From NCBI RefSeq assembly GCF_003339815.1, contig NZ_PPTT01000026.1:1-61483 (forward strand): a DNA stretch of 61,483 bases, written 5' to 3'. The stretch is from Eggerthella sinensis. GTDB lineage: Bacteria; Actinomycetota; Coriobacteriia; Coriobacteriales; Eggerthellaceae. This document shows, one piece after another, positions 41,354-50,272 of this stretch. The position numbers and the translations under genes are program-made. The notes beneath the pieces were generated by a model. The model was not told where the DNA came from. It made no database searches and saw only the letters and a list, made by a program, of their open reading frames with translations. Position 1 is the stretch's first letter. Each line of letters opens with the position of its first letter.

Positions 41354-41935
41354 TTACCTCACGCTGCTTTTGATGAGCGAGCGCAGCTCGTCGATGCCGG
41401 TGCCCTTTTCGGCCGAGCTCACCACGAGCGGCACGTCGGCTCCCAGCTTTAGCTGCTTCTTGAGGGCGGCCTTCTGCTTGAGCTGCTGCTGACGGCTCAG
41501 CTTGTCGGCCTTCGTGAGCACGACGGCGAACGGCAGCCCAGCCTCCTGCAAGAAGCCGATCATGTTCACGTCCAAGTCCGACGCATCGTGGCGGATGTCC
41601 ACGAGCGACACCACCAACGCGAGGTCGCGTTCCTGGTTGAAGTAGCCCTCGATGAGTTCCGACCAGCGCTCTTTCTCGGACTTCGACACCTTGGCGTAGC
41701 CGTAGCCCGGCAGGTCGACGAAGCGCACGCCGTCGCACGAGAAGAAGTTGATGGTGGCCGTCTTGCCCGGCGTCTGCGACACCTTCGCCAAGCCCTTGCG
41801 GTTGAACAGCTTGTTCAGCAGCGACGACTTACCCACGTTCGAGCGCCCCGCGAACGCGATCTCGGGCATGGTCGAAGGCGTGAGCTGCGACGAGACGCCG
41901 AACGATCGCTCAAAGGCCACATTGTTGATGTTCAT
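41354..41935 (-). CDS. engB: Ribosome-assembly GTPase EngB/YsxC
   Basis: A 193-residue TRAFAC GTPase needed for 50S subunit assembly. G1 is A-G-R-S-N-V-G-K-S-S near residue 28, G2 is near T-P-G-K-T, G3 D-L-P-G-Y-G near 74, G4 T-K-A-D near 140, and G5 S-A-E-K-G near 174. The ATG at 41935 follows a GAGGAA site; the open frame upstream is longer but has no homology. It is a single gene on the minus strand. Confidence 0.95.
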   Translation of the reverse strand: MNINNVAFERSFGVSSQLTPSTMPEIAFAGRSNVGKSSLLNKLFNRKGLAKVSQTPGKTATINFFSCDGVRFVDLPGYGYAKVSKSEKERWSELIEGYFNQERDLALVVSLVDIRHDASDLDVNMIGFLQEAGLPFAVVLTKADKLSRQQQLKQKAALKKQLKLGADVPLVVSSAEKGTGIDELRSLIKSSVR

Positions 41936-42061
41936 GGAAGTTCCTCGCTTTCCGGTATGCGTCCATGGTACCCGAACGGGGGCGCACGCGGGGGCGGGGC
42001 AGGCCAAAGCCCGCGCTTTCCCCATGTCGCATGCAACGTCGATGCATATAGTTAGCCATGA

Positions 42062-42090
42062 TTGACTTTGTTACCGTCCCGCGATATGCT
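42062..42090 (+). promoter_or_regulatory. Promoter for the DUF6110-like / P1B ATPase pair
   Basis: TTGACT (42062-42067), 17 bp, TATGCT (42085-42090), 53 bp before the first gene. Good hexamers and ideal spacing. Confidence 0.7.
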
Positions 42091-42142
42091 TGAAAAGTTA
42101 GCGTAATGTAACATCAAAGGACGTTCGAGAGAGAGGCCAGGC

Positions 42143-42421
42143 ATGGGATTCAAGAAGAAGAGCGGATTGCTGGTGGGAGCTGGGTTTCTGCTGGGCACGG
42201 TGGGCGTGAAGGCCCTCACCAGCCCCACGGCGAAGAAATGCTACGTGCAGGGCGTTGCACAGGGGCTGCGCGCGAAGGCTTCGTACGAATCCATCGTCGA
42301 GCAGGCGAAGGCCGAAGTCGACGACATCGTGGCCGAAGCCACGTACATCAGCGTGACGGGCGCGGACGACGGTGCGACGCCCGAAACCGCGGCGGCGTCC
42401 GACGATCAGCCTGCAAAGTAG
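42143..42421 (+). CDS. Small DUF6110-like protein linked to a metal ATPase
   Basis: A 92-residue protein: basic start M-G-F-K-K-K, one hydrophobic helix (about 8-26, L-L-V-G-A-G-F-L-L-G-T-V-G-V-K), then S-P-T-A-K-K-C-Y-V-Q-G-V-A-Q-G-L-R-A-K (30-48) and an acidic Ala/Asp-rich tail. The invariant-looking K-C-Y region could be a metal site. It lies 6 bp before the P1B ATPase gene and shares its promoter, so it is likely an accessory of that pump. The family name is given from memory of the pattern; function is not known. Confidence 0.7.
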   Translation: MGFKKKSGLLVGAGFLLGTVGVKALTSPTAKKCYVQGVAQGLRAKASYESIVEQAKAEVDDIVAEATYISVTGADDGATPETAAASDDQPAK

Positions 42422-42427
42422 CGGACG

Positions 42428-44509
42428 ATGGAGTACGCTATCGTCCACGAGATTCCCGGACGGGTGCGCATACGGCTCGCCGGTCCGGTGCCGCTGTGCG
42501 ATCTCGACGCGCTCTACCACGTGCTGCACGCGTGTCCGGCGGTGGAGCGCGCCACGGTGTACCCGCGTATCGGCGCCCTTGCCGTGAGCTATCGACCGGT
42601 GCAGGGAGCGCGGCAGCAGGTGCTCGACCATATGGGTTCCATCGACCGCGCGACCATCGACGGGGCCCGCGCGCGCGGTGGGCTTGAGCTTGCGCCTCGA
42701 ACGCACACCCTGTTAATGTACCTCGCGCAGCTCGTGGGGTCGTACGTCGTACGTCGGTGGCTCCTTCCGAAACCCGCCGCCGTCCTCATGTCGGTGTGGC
42801 GGTACCGCGGGTTTCTGGCGATGGCGTTGCGCTCGCTCGGGCGCGCGCGGCTCGATGTGCCCGTGCTGGACGCGGCGGCCATCGGCATGTCGTTCGTCAA
42901 GCGCGACCCCAAAACGGCGGGGGAGACGATGCTGCTGCTGCGGCTCGGCGAGACGCTTGAGGAGTACACGCGCTCGCGCTCCGAGCGGGCGCTCGTCGAC
43001 GCGCTGCTCGACTTGCCCGAGACGGCGCAGCTCGTCAAGGGCGATCAGGAATTGCAGGTGCAGGCCTCCCAGCTCGAGCCCGGCGACCTCATCGCGGTGC
43101 GCACCGGCATGCCCGTGTGCGTGGACGGCGAAGTGGTGCGCGGTACGGCCATGGTGAACCAGGCGGCCCTCACGGGCGAGCCGCTGGCCGTGGAGCGCCG
43201 CGTGGGCGACGGCGTGTTCGCCGGCACGGCAGTGGAGGACGGCGAGATCGTCGTGCGCGTGACGGCCGACGTGAAGGAGACGAAACTGCGCTCCATCGCG
43301 TCGCTGGTGGAGCGGGCGGAATCGCTCAAATCCGATACCCAGTCGCGCATGGAGCGGCTGGCCGACCGCATCGTCCCCTGGAACTTCCTGCTGGCCGGCG
43401 CAGTGGCGCTCGCCACGCGCAGCTTGGCGAAGACGTCGGCTGCGCTCATGGTGGATTATTCGTGCGCCCTCAAGCTCACCGGCTCCATCGCCGTGCTCGC
43501 CGCCATGAGGCAGAGCGCGCAGGCCGGGTTCACCGTGAAGGGCTCGAAGCACTTCGAGGCCCTGGCGGCGGCCGACACCATCGTGTTCGACAAAACCGGG
43601 ACGCTCACCGAGGCGACGCCGAACGTGGCGTGCGTGCTGGCCTTCGACGGTTGGAATCGCCGCGAGGTGCTCAGGCTGGCCGCGTGCCTCGAGGAACATT
43701 TCCCCCATCCCGTCGCCCGCGCCGTCGTGCGCGCCGCGGCGGAGAAGAACCTCAAGCACCGCGAGCGCCACGCCGACGTCGAGTACCTCGTCGCGCACGG
43801 GATAGCCTCGTCGCTCGACGGCAAGCGCGTGGTCATCGGCTCGGAGCACTTCGTCGTGGAGGACGAGGGCATCGCGGTATCCGAAGAACAGCGACGCCGC
43901 ATCGCCGAGGAGGGCGAGGGGCTGTCCCCCTTGTACCTGGCCGTCGACGGCGCGCTCGTAGGCGTCATCGGCATCGATGATCCGCTCAAAGAGGATGTGG
44001 CGCGCTCCATCGCCGCGCTGAGGGGCCTCGGGTTCAACCGCGTCGTCATGTTGACGGGCGACGGGGAACACACGGCCCGTCGCATCGCCGAGGCCGCCGG
44101 GGTGACGGAGTACCGCGCGAACCTGCTTCCCGAGGACAAGTACGCCGTGGTGGAGCGCTTGAAGGCGGAAGGGCGCACGGTGGTCATGGTGGGCGACGGC
44201 GTGAACGACGCGCCGGCCTTGTCGCTTGCCGACGTGGGCATTGCCATGGGGCAGGGCACCGCCGTGGCGAAGGAGGTGGCCGACGTCACGCTCACGGGCG
44301 GCCATCTGGACGCCCTCGTCACGCTGCGCACGCTGAGCGTGGGGCTGACGAATCGCCTGAACGCATCGTTCCGCGAGGTCATCGCCATCAACTCCGCCCT
44401 CCTCGCGGCCGGCATCACCGGCAGCATCACCCCGCAAACCTCGTCCCTGCTCCACAACGCCACCACCGTGGCCTTGAGTTTGAGGAACGGGGGAGGGTAC
44501 GGGGCCTAG
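42428..44509 (+). CDS. P1B-type heavy-metal ATPase with SCALKL metal site
   Basis: A 693-residue pump. The N-terminal ~90 residues have a ferredoxin-like HMA fold but no CxxC. Membrane and catalytic landmarks: actuator L-T-G-E-P, transmembrane metal motif D-Y-S-C-A-L-K-L, phosphorylation site D-K-T-G-T-L-T, nucleotide-domain H-F-P-H-P-V, and hinge V-G-D-G-V-N-D-A-P-A. The S-C-A motif replaces the C-P-C of copper and zinc pumps, so the metal is uncertain; Mn, Fe or Zn are all possible. Fewer N-terminal helices than usual are predicted. Closed by a strong hairpin at 44530-44565. Confidence 0.88.
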   Translation: MEYAIVHEIPGRVRIRLAGPVPLCDLDALYHVLHACPAVERATVYPRIGALAVSYRPVQGARQQVLDHMGSIDRATIDGARARGGLELAPRTHTLLMYLAQLVGSYVVRRWLLPKPAAVLMSVWRYRGFLAMALRSLGRARLDVPVLDAAAIGMSFVKRDPKTAGETMLLLRLGETLEEYTRSRSERALVDALLDLPETAQLVKGDQELQVQASQLEPGDLIAVRTGMPVCVDGEVVRGTAMVNQAALTGEPLAVERRVGDGVFAGTAVEDGEIVVRVTADVKETKLRSIASLVERAESLKSDTQSRMERLADRIVPWNFLLAGAVALATRSLAKTSAALMVDYSCALKLTGSIAVLAAMRQSAQAGFTVKGSKHFEALAAADTIVFDKTGTLTEATPNVACVLAFDGWNRREVLRLAACLEEHFPHPVARAVVRAAAEKNLKHRERHADVEYLVAHGIASSLDGKRVVIGSEHFVVEDEGIAVSEEQRRRIAEEGEGLSPLYLAVDGALVGVIGIDDPLKEDVARSIAALRGLGFNRVVMLTGDGEHTARRIAEAAGVTEYRANLLPEDKYAVVERLKAEGRTVVMVGDGVNDAPALSLADVGIAMGQGTAVAKEVADVTLTGGHLDALVTLRTLSVGLTNRLNASFREVIAINSALLAAGITGSITPQTSSLLHNATTVALSLRNGGGYGA

Positions 44510-44529
44510 CGGGAGAACGCACGCTCGAA

Positions 44530-44565
44530 GGGCCCCTCGACGCTCGCAAGAGCCGTCGGGGGCCC
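44530..44565 (+). terminator. Hairpin after the P1B ATPase gene
   Basis: GGGCCCC-TCGACG-CTC / GAGC-CGTCG-GGGGCCC around a short GCAA loop. Long GC stem without a T-run. Confidence 0.6.
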
Positions 44566-44636
44566 GCCTGCGGCGTTCGGGCATGCACTCTACAGCCGTC
44601 TCAATCGCCGTCGCAAAACCTGTCAATGGCCGGTGC

Positions 44637-44655
44637 TGACAACTCCCGGTTGTCA
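44637..44655. promoter_or_regulatory. Dyad ahead of the XRE remnant
   Basis: TGACAAC-TCCCG-GTTGTCA, a perfect 7-bp inverted repeat, with a further TGTCAA 17 bp upstream. It looks like an operator for the (now broken) helix-turn-helix gene next to it. Confidence 0.5.
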
Positions 44656-44745
44656 AGAACGCCGGGAAACGCATCCGAAAGTTGGTTGAGGTACTCGCCG
44701 TTTTGGTGCAAGATGGGGGGGGAAGGCGAGCGAGAGGAGAACCCT

Positions 44746-44832
44746 ATGAGCTTCCGAGACAATCTCCAGCATGTGCGCAGTACGCATGATTTGAGCCAAG
44801 CCCAGCTCGCCGCGCTGCTCGGCGTGGCATGA
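44746..44832 (+). pseudogene. Truncated XRE-type helix-turn-helix remnant
   Basis: Only 28 codons: M-S-F-R-D-N-L-Q-H-V-R then L-S-Q-A-Q-L-A-A-L-L-G-V-A, the first two helices of an XRE/Cro domain, before a TGA. The normal continuation (recognition helix, S-R-Q-x-V-x-x-W-E) is missing. A GAGAGGAGAACCC site still precedes it. Its stop overlaps the start of the downstream membrane-protein frame, suggesting both come from one HTH-membrane gene that lost its middle, or that the fragment now only couples translation. Confidence 0.65.
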
Positions 44833-45233
44833 CGGCCGGCGTTTCGATCGTCATCCACCTTATCGGCGTCGCGGTCGGCCTTTGCTTCTTCGTTCCGGCG
44901 TATCGGAGCCATGCGGCGTTTCGCGAGAAGCATCCGGTGGTCGAGGATTTCTATGCGCCGCAAGAGAAAGCGGAGGCCCGCCGCTGGAAAACGCGTGGCA
45001 TCGTTGCCGCCGTCGCGCTCGTGGTGCTGGGCTTCTACACGCCGGGTATGCTCGCGACGTTCCATATGTACAACCAATTCCCCTCGCTGGTGCTGTTTAC
45101 GTGCTTCGCCGCGGCGGCCGCCCTGTTCGTGTATTCCGTCATGATGGACCGCCGTGTCGACGTGTCCTCCTACAACGGCGCACCCGACTTCACGATCCAA
45201 TCCCTCCTTCGAGGGCGTCGTACTGGCGCCTGA
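44829..45233 (+). CDS. Small membrane protein of unknown function
   Basis: A 134-residue product with three hydrophobic helices (about 4-23, 55-74, 85-104). Between them is a charged segment with V-V-E-D-F-Y-A-P-Q-E-K-A-E-A-R. No family recognised. Its ATG overlaps the XRE remnant's stop (ATGA), so it is either the membrane half of a former regulator or a coupled gene. It ends 59 bp before the rpsB promoter's -10. Confidence 0.6.
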   Translation: MTAGVSIVIHLIGVAVGLCFFVPAYRSHAAFREKHPVVEDFYAPQEKAEARRWKTRGIVAAVALVVLGFYTPGMLATFHMYNQFPSLVLFTCFAAAAALFVYSVMMDRRVDVSSYNGAPDFTIQSLLRGRRTGA

Positions 45234-45269
45234 TCTTCGTTGTCGCCACGGCGTCTTTTCACTTCTCGC

Positions 45270-45297
45270 TTGCAAACGCGCGGGGGCGTGGTATACT
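45270..45297 (+). promoter_or_regulatory. rpsB-tsf promoter
   Basis: TTGCAA (45270-45275), 16 bp, TATACT (45292-45297). The transcript would have a leader of about 105 nt. Confidence 0.7.
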
Positions 45298-45303
45298 TCT
45301 GCA

Positions 45304-45411
45304 GTTTCTAATTACGCATGCTTGCGCGACTCGCTCCGCTAGTGGCCAACTGAAAAAGGCTGCGGAGTTCGGGGATGACCGTAAGCAGAGGACTAACGAA
45401 TGGAGAGAGTC
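45304..45411 (+). promoter_or_regulatory. rpsB leader, possible S2 autoregulatory RNA
   Basis: The leader holds CTCCGC and GCGGAG segments about 25 nt apart and an A-rich loop (AACTGAAAAAGG). Ribosomal-protein leaders often bind their own protein; here this is inferred only from length, position and pairing. Confidence 0.35.
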
Positions 45412-46221
45412 ATGACGAAAGTCAGCATTACTTCGCTGCTCGATGCGGGCAGCCACTTCGGCCATCAGACGCGCCGTTGGAACCCCAAAATGAAGCCGTA
45501 CATCTTCGGCAGCCGCGGGGACATCTACATCATCGACCTCAAGCAGACGCTCGTGGGCCTCGACCAGGCGTACACGTTCGTGTCCGAGCTGGCCAAGAAG
45601 GGCGGCACCGTGCTGTTCGTGGGCACGAAGAAGCAGGCTCAGGAAGCCGTCGCCGACGCTGCCAACAAGTGCGGCATGCCCTACGTGAACGCCCGCTGGC
45701 TCGGCGGTATGCTGACGAACTTCGTCACCATCCGCTCCCGCGTGAACCGCATGGAGGAGCTCGAGGCCATGGAGGCCGACGGTCGCATGGCCGTGCTGCC
45801 CAAGAAGGAGCAGATCCTGCTGCACAAGGAGCTGTCCAAGCTGCAGACGAACCTCAACGGCATCCGCAACATGAAGCGCGTGCCCGACGCCGTGTTCGTG
45901 ATCGACACGAACCGCGAGGCCATCGCCATTCATGAGTCCCGCCGTCTCGACATCCCCGTGGTGGGCACGCTCGATACGAACTGCGATCCGGACGACGTCG
46001 ATTTCGGCATCCCTGCCAACGACGACGCCATCCGCTCGGTCCGCCTGCTGGCCGACTTCATCGCCGACGCCGTCATCGCCGGCGTGGGCGTGCCGGTGAC
46101 CGCCGCCGACATGGCCGCCGAGCCGGTCGTCGAGGCCGCCGCTGCCGAGGCTGCTGTCGCCGACGCCGTCGCCGAGGTTGCCGTCGAGGCCGCCGAGGCT
46201 GCTGCGCCTGCCGCTGAATAA
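45412..46221 (+). CDS. rpsB: 30S ribosomal protein S2
   Basis: A 269-residue protein. Family motifs are [19 protein letters not shown] near the start, F-V-G-T-K-K-Q-A near 70, N[10 protein letters not shown] near 95-108, and D-x-N-C-D-P near 190. The last ~35 residues are a repetitive Ala/Glu/Val tail ([12 protein letters not shown]), longer than in most S2 proteins. The start chosen is ATG 45412 (GGAG site); ATG 45400 is in frame. Followed by tsf as in most bacteria. Confidence 0.97.
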   Translation: MTKVSITSLLDAGSHFGHQTRRWNPKMKPYIFGSRGDIYIIDLKQTLVGLDQAYTFVSELAKKGGTVLFVGTKKQAQEAVADAANKCGMPYVNARWLGGMLTNFVTIRSRVNRMEELEAMEADGRMAVLPKKEQILLHKELSKLQTNLNGIRNMKRVPDAVFVIDTNREAIAIHESRRLDIPVVGTLDTNCDPDDVDFGIPANDDAIRSVRLLADFIADAVIAGVGVPVTAADMAAEPVVEAAAAEAAVADAVAEVAVEAAEAAAPAAE

Positions 46222-46250
46222 GCTGCCGCGCAACCCCCTGCACTGACCGC

Positions 46251-46276
46251 GCCGTCCCGCTTTCGAGCGGGGCGGC
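46251..46276 (+). terminator. Hairpin between rpsB and tsf
   Basis: GCCGTCCCGCT - TTCG - AGCGGGGCGGC with a single G-T pair. No T-run, so most likely an attenuator or RNA stability element that sets the rpsB:tsf ratio. Confidence 0.6.
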
Positions 46277-46332
46277 GCTTGAGACCCGCGCCGCGCCCCA
46301 AGGTCGCGGCATCGTGAGAGAAAGGAACAACC

Positions 46333-47199
46333 GTGGCTGACATCACCGCTTCGCTCGTCAAGGAGCTCCGTGAGATGACCGGCGCCGGCATGATGGAGTG
46401 CAAGAAGGCGCTCGTCGAGGCTGAGGCCGACCTGGAGAAAGCCATCGACGTGCTGCGCACGCGCGGCCTCGCCGCCGTTGCCAAGAAGGCCGGCCGTGCC
46501 ACCAACGAGGGCACCGTCATGGCCATCGTCTCCGACGACGCCAAGACCGGCGCCGTCGTCGAGCTCAACTGCGAGACCGACTTCGTGGGCATGAACGACA
46601 AGTTCAAGGCCTACGCCGACAAGATCGCCAAGGCCGCCATGGCCGCCAAGCCGGCCGACCTCGACGCCCTCAAGGCCGCCGACGCCGATGGCGAGACGGT
46701 TGAGGCTGTCGTGACCGACGCCATCCACACGCTCGGCGAGAACATCCAGCTCGCCCGCTTCGCGGTGGTGGAGGGCGGCGCCGTGTCGTCCTACATCCAC
46801 GGCGGCGGCAAGATCGGCGTGCTCGTGCAGTTCGACGTCGAGGGCATCGACCCCGCGTCCGACGGCTTCAAGGCCTACGGTCGCGACGTGGCCATGCAGG
46901 TTGCCGCTGCGGCTCCGGTTGCCGCGACGCGCGAGGCCGTCGACCCGGCCATCGTCGAGCATGAGAAGTCCATCTACATGGCGCAGGCTGCCGAGTCCGG
47001 CAAGCCCGAGGCCATCCAGGAGAAGATGGCCACCGGCCGTCTGGAGAAGTTCTTCAAGGAGAGCACCCTCACTGAGCAGCCCTTCGTGAAGAACCCGGAT
47101 CAGTCCGTGAACGAGTACACGGCCGAGGTTGCGAAGAACCTGGGCGGCGAGATCAAGATCGTCGACTTCAAGCGCTTCGTCCTGGGCGAAGAGGCGTAA
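46333..47199 (+). CDS. tsf: Elongation factor Ts
   Basis: A 288-residue nucleotide-exchange factor for EF-Tu. The N-terminal UBA-like domain has V-K-E-L-R-E-M-T-G-A-G-M-M-E-C-K-K-A-L, and the core has N-C-E-T-D-F-V with its EF-Tu-contacting T-D-F-V; the end is K-R-F-V-L-G-E-E-A. It starts with GTG 46333 after GAAAGGAACAACC. It ends at a strong terminator. Confidence 0.97.
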   Translation: MADITASLVKELREMTGAGMMECKKALVEAEADLEKAIDVLRTRGLAAVAKKAGRATNEGTVMAIVSDDAKTGAVVELNCETDFVGMNDKFKAYADKIAKAAMAAKPADLDALKAADADGETVEAVVTDAIHTLGENIQLARFAVVEGGAVSSYIHGGGKIGVLVQFDVEGIDPASDGFKAYGRDVAMQVAAAAPVAATREAVDPAIVEHEKSIYMAQAAESGKPEAIQEKMATGRLEKFFKESTLTEQPFVKNPDQSVNEYTAEVAKNLGGEIKIVDFKRFVLGEEA

Positions 47200-47225
47200 A
47201 GCCCCTTCCTCAAACGTGCAGGTGC

Positions 47226-47255
47226 AAGACCCGGAGCCTCGGCTCCGGGTCTTTT
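47226..47255 (+). terminator. Intrinsic terminator of rpsB-tsf
   Basis: AAGACCCGGAGCC - TC - GGCTCCGGGTCTT followed by two more T residues, about 27 bp after tsf. Confidence 0.93.
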
Positions 47256-47419
47256 CGTGTCCGCCCTCATCAGCCCTTCTGCTTTCGTTGTGATGAGGGT
47301 GGGCGCGCCGCCCGGCTGTTCCTATAATGGAGTATCGCAACGCATGCGCCGCCAGCGGCGCTCACCACCCAACGACACCAACGCCCGAACCCCCTGCGGC
47401 GGGCGCGGAGGATGCTTCC

Positions 47420-48709
47420 ATGGCTGAAGAAATCATCATCGTGCAAGGCAACAACACGCTCGCCGGCGACGTCGCCGTGGCGGGTGCGAAGAACTCGGCG
47501 CTCAAGCTCATCGCCGCCGCGCTGCTCGGCCAGGGCGAAACCGCCATCCACAACGTGCCGCTCATCTCCGACATCAGCATCATGTCCGACGTGCTGCGCT
47601 GCCTGGGCGCGCAGGTGACGCGCGACGGCCACACGCTCGTCGTGGACACGTCGGACGTCGACAAGCACGAAACCCCCTACGAGCTCGTGTCGAAGATGCG
47701 CGCGAGCATCTCGGTGCTCGGCCCGCTCGTCGGTCGCTTCGGACGGGCCCGCGTGGCCATGCCGGGCGGCTGCCAGATCGGCGCGCGCAAGATCGACATG
47801 CACCTCGTGGGGCTCGAAGCCATCGGCGTGGAATTCTCCATCGACCACGGTTTCCTCGAGGCCACCACGCCGAACGGCCTGCACGGCGCGCACGTCCTGC
47901 TCGACTTCCCCAGCGTGGGGGCGACGGAGAACCTGCTCATGGCCGCAGTGGTGGCCGAGGGCGTCACCGTCATCGAGAACGCCGCGCGCGAGCCCGAAAT
48001 CGTCGACCTCGCGAACATGCTCGTGGCCATGGGCGCGCGCGTGACGGGCGCGGGTTCGGCCATCATCGAGGTGGAGGGCGTGGAGCTGAGCGCGCTGCAC
48101 CCCTGCGAGCACACCACGGTGGGCGACCGCATCGAGGCCGGCACCTTCCTGGCCGGCGGCGCGCTCACGGGCGGCCCCGTGACGGTGCACGGCATCGATC
48201 CGTCGTATCTGCGCATGGCGCTCATGAAGTTTGAGGCGATGGGCTGCGACGTCGCCACGGGCGACGATTGGATCACCGTCGGACGCACCCGTCCGCTTGC
48301 GCCCATCGACTTGCAGACGTTGCCGCACCCCGGCTTCCCCACCGACCTCCAGGCCCAGTTCATGCTGCTGGCCGCGTTCGCCGACGGCATGTCCGTCATC
48401 ACCGAGAACGTGTTCGAGAACCGCTTCATGTTCGCCAGCGAGCTCATGCGCATGGGCGCCGACATCGCCATCGAGGACCATCACGCCCTCGTGCGCGGCG
48501 TGGACGAGCTGCAGGGCGCCGACGTGTCGTCCACCGACCTGCGCGCCGGCGCAGCCCTCGTGCTGGCCGGCATCGTGGCGGAGGGAGAGACCCGCGTCCA
48601 CAACATCGGCCATATCGACCGCGGCTACGAGGACTACGCGGGCAAGCTGGCCGCCCTCGGTGCCGACGTCGTGCGCACCGACCCCGATCAAACACGGTCC
48701 GCGTGCTAG
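47420..48709 (+). CDS. murA: UDP-N-acetylglucosamine 1-carboxyvinyltransferase
   Basis: A 429-residue enzyme for the first committed step of peptidoglycan synthesis. It has A-G-A-K-N-S-A-L-K near residues 20-28 (UDP-GlcNAc/PEP lysine) and P-G-G-C-Q-I-G-A-R near 117, whose cysteine is the fosfomycin target. Also D-x-Q-A-Q-F near 310 and L-R-A-G-A-A-L-V-L-A-G near 376. The ATG at 47420 has a GGAGG site; an upstream in-frame region lacks homology. Probably read together with the LCP gene 11 bp downstream. Confidence 0.96.
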   Translation: MAEEIIIVQGNNTLAGDVAVAGAKNSALKLIAAALLGQGETAIHNVPLISDISIMSDVLRCLGAQVTRDGHTLVVDTSDVDKHETPYELVSKMRASISVLGPLVGRFGRARVAMPGGCQIGARKIDMHLVGLEAIGVEFSIDHGFLEATTPNGLHGAHVLLDFPSVGATENLLMAAVVAEGVTVIENAAREPEIVDLANMLVAMGARVTGAGSAIIEVEGVELSALHPCEHTTVGDRIEAGTFLAGGALTGGPVTVHGIDPSYLRMALMKFEAMGCDVATGDDWITVGRTRPLAPIDLQTLPHPGFPTDLQAQFMLLAAFADGMSVITENVFENRFMFASELMRMGADIAIEDHHALVRGVDELQGADVSSTDLRAGAALVLAGIVAEGETRVHNIGHIDRGYEDYAGKLAALGADVVRTDPDQTRSAC

Positions 48710-48720
48710 CGGGATAGCGT

Positions 48721-50214
48721 ATGGTGAACAAACGCAAGCAGGGTTTCACGCAAACCCGCTCCAAACTCACGTCGCGCCGCATGCGCACGGCCACGGTGGG
48801 CACGCACGTGCCGCGCCGCTCGTCGCGCTATATGAACGGCGAGTCCATGGGCTTCTCGAGCCCGCGCAAGCAGAAGCGCGCCTCCCGCGGCATCGTGGAC
48901 ACCATCCTGCCCACCACCGCGTCGGGGGAGAGCTCGTCGCAGTACGCCCGCCGCGTGAGCCGCCGTGAGTTCACGCAGGACATCCAGCGCAAGGCGCGCA
49001 TCCGCCGCATCCTCGTGCTGGCCGTCTGCCTCGTCGTGGTGGCGTGCATCGCCGTGGGCGTGGGCGTGGCCACGTTCTTCGGCTCGCTCGACGGCAAGCT
49101 GGCGCTCAAGAACTCCGACGCCTCCTCGGCCCTCATCGCGCCGAAGGCCGACGCGAAGGCGTACTACACGCTCGTGTCCGCCGACCTCGACCTTCCCGGC
49201 TCCGCGAGCGCGCAGGACGGTCCCGACGCGTTCGCGCTCGTGCGCGTGGACCAGGCGTCGCGCACCGTCACCGTGGTGTCCATCCCGCCCACGCTGCAGG
49301 TGTCGCTCAAGGACGGCAAGACCCATCCGCTGCGCGACGCGCAGACGCAGGAGGGTGACGCCTCGCTCATCACCGCCGTGTCCAACTTCGCGGGAGTCGA
49401 CGTGGCCCATTACGTGAAGACGGACGCCGAGGGCATCGCGAAGCTCGTCGACGCGCTCGGCGGCATCGAGGTGAACGTCGCCGAAGAGGTGGACGACCCG
49501 AACGCGGGCGATGCGTACCTGCCGGCGGGCACGCAGGTGCTCGACGGGGCCAAGACGCTCACGCTCTTGCGGGCGAGCAACTTCGCGGACGGCCTCGACG
49601 TGCAGACGGCGAACCAGCGCGCGGTTCTCACGGCGCTCTCGCTGCGCCTGCTCGGCGACGGCTCGCTCGGCTTCCTCACGACGCTCGACGGCGTGGGCGG
49701 CGCGTTCCAAACCGACCTGTCGGCAACCGCGGCGCTCTCCATCGCCGACGCGATGCGCGGCATGGACGCCTCCACGGTGTACGGCGCGCTCGTGCCGGGC
49801 TACGAGACCACGCGCGACGACGTGACCACGTACGTGGCTTCGACCGACGGCTGGAAGAGCATGATGGAGCTCGTGGAGTCCGGCGCCGAGCCGGTGGTGG
49901 AGCAGGCGGTCAACCAGGTCGACCCGGGCAGCTTCACCATCACCGTGCGCAACGGCTCGGGCGTGACGGGCGGGGCGAACCAGATCGCCGACACGCTGAA
50001 GGATCGCGGTTTCGACGTGACCGAGACGGGCAACACCGACACGTACGCCTACGACGAGACGCTCGTGGTGTACAACGACGATGCGTTCAAGGACGCGGCG
50101 GAAACCGTGGTGTCCACGCTCGGCATGGGCCGCACGGTGGCCGGCGCCGGTTTCTACACGTTCGACACCGACGTGTTGGTGGTTCTCGGCAAGGATTGGA
50201 AGCCCACGTCGTAG
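48721..50214 (+). CDS. LytR-CpsA-Psr family protein with LytR_C tail, degenerate motifs
   Basis: A 497-residue membrane protein: a long basic cytoplasmic N-part (1-97), one membrane helix (about 99-122), an LCP domain (about 150-375), and a LytR_C domain (about 405-495, F-T-I-T-V-R-N-G-S-G-V-T-G-G-A). LCP enzymes move teichoic acid or other polymers onto peptidoglycan. Here the S-I-P-R-D signature reads S-I-P-P-T and the usual R-x-R of the second motif is reduced (L-L-R-A-S-N-F), so ligase activity is doubtful. It may act as a scaffold. Follows murA by 11 bp. Confidence 0.85.
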   Translation: MVNKRKQGFTQTRSKLTSRRMRTATVGTHVPRRSSRYMNGESMGFSSPRKQKRASRGIVDTILPTTASGESSSQYARRVSRREFTQDIQRKARIRRILVLAVCLVVVACIAVGVGVATFFGSLDGKLALKNSDASSALIAPKADAKAYYTLVSADLDLPGSASAQDGPDAFALVRVDQASRTVTVVSIPPTLQVSLKDGKTHPLRDAQTQEGDASLITAVSNFAGVDVAHYVKTDAEGIAKLVDALGGIEVNVAEEVDDPNAGDAYLPAGTQVLDGAKTLTLLRASNFADGLDVQTANQRAVLTALSLRLLGDGSLGFLTTLDGVGGAFQTDLSATAALSIADAMRGMDASTVYGALVPGYETTRDDVTTYVASTDGWKSMMELVESGAEPVVEQAVNQVDPGSFTITVRNGSGVTGGANQIADTLKDRGFDVTETGNTDTYAYDETLVVYNDDAFKDAAETVVSTLGMGRTVAGAGFYTFDTDVLVVLGKDWKPTS

Positions 50215-50272
50215 ACTGTGGTAGAATCGGCAACCGATACGGAAGTTTACAAGTTCGAAGAAGGAGCTTTTC

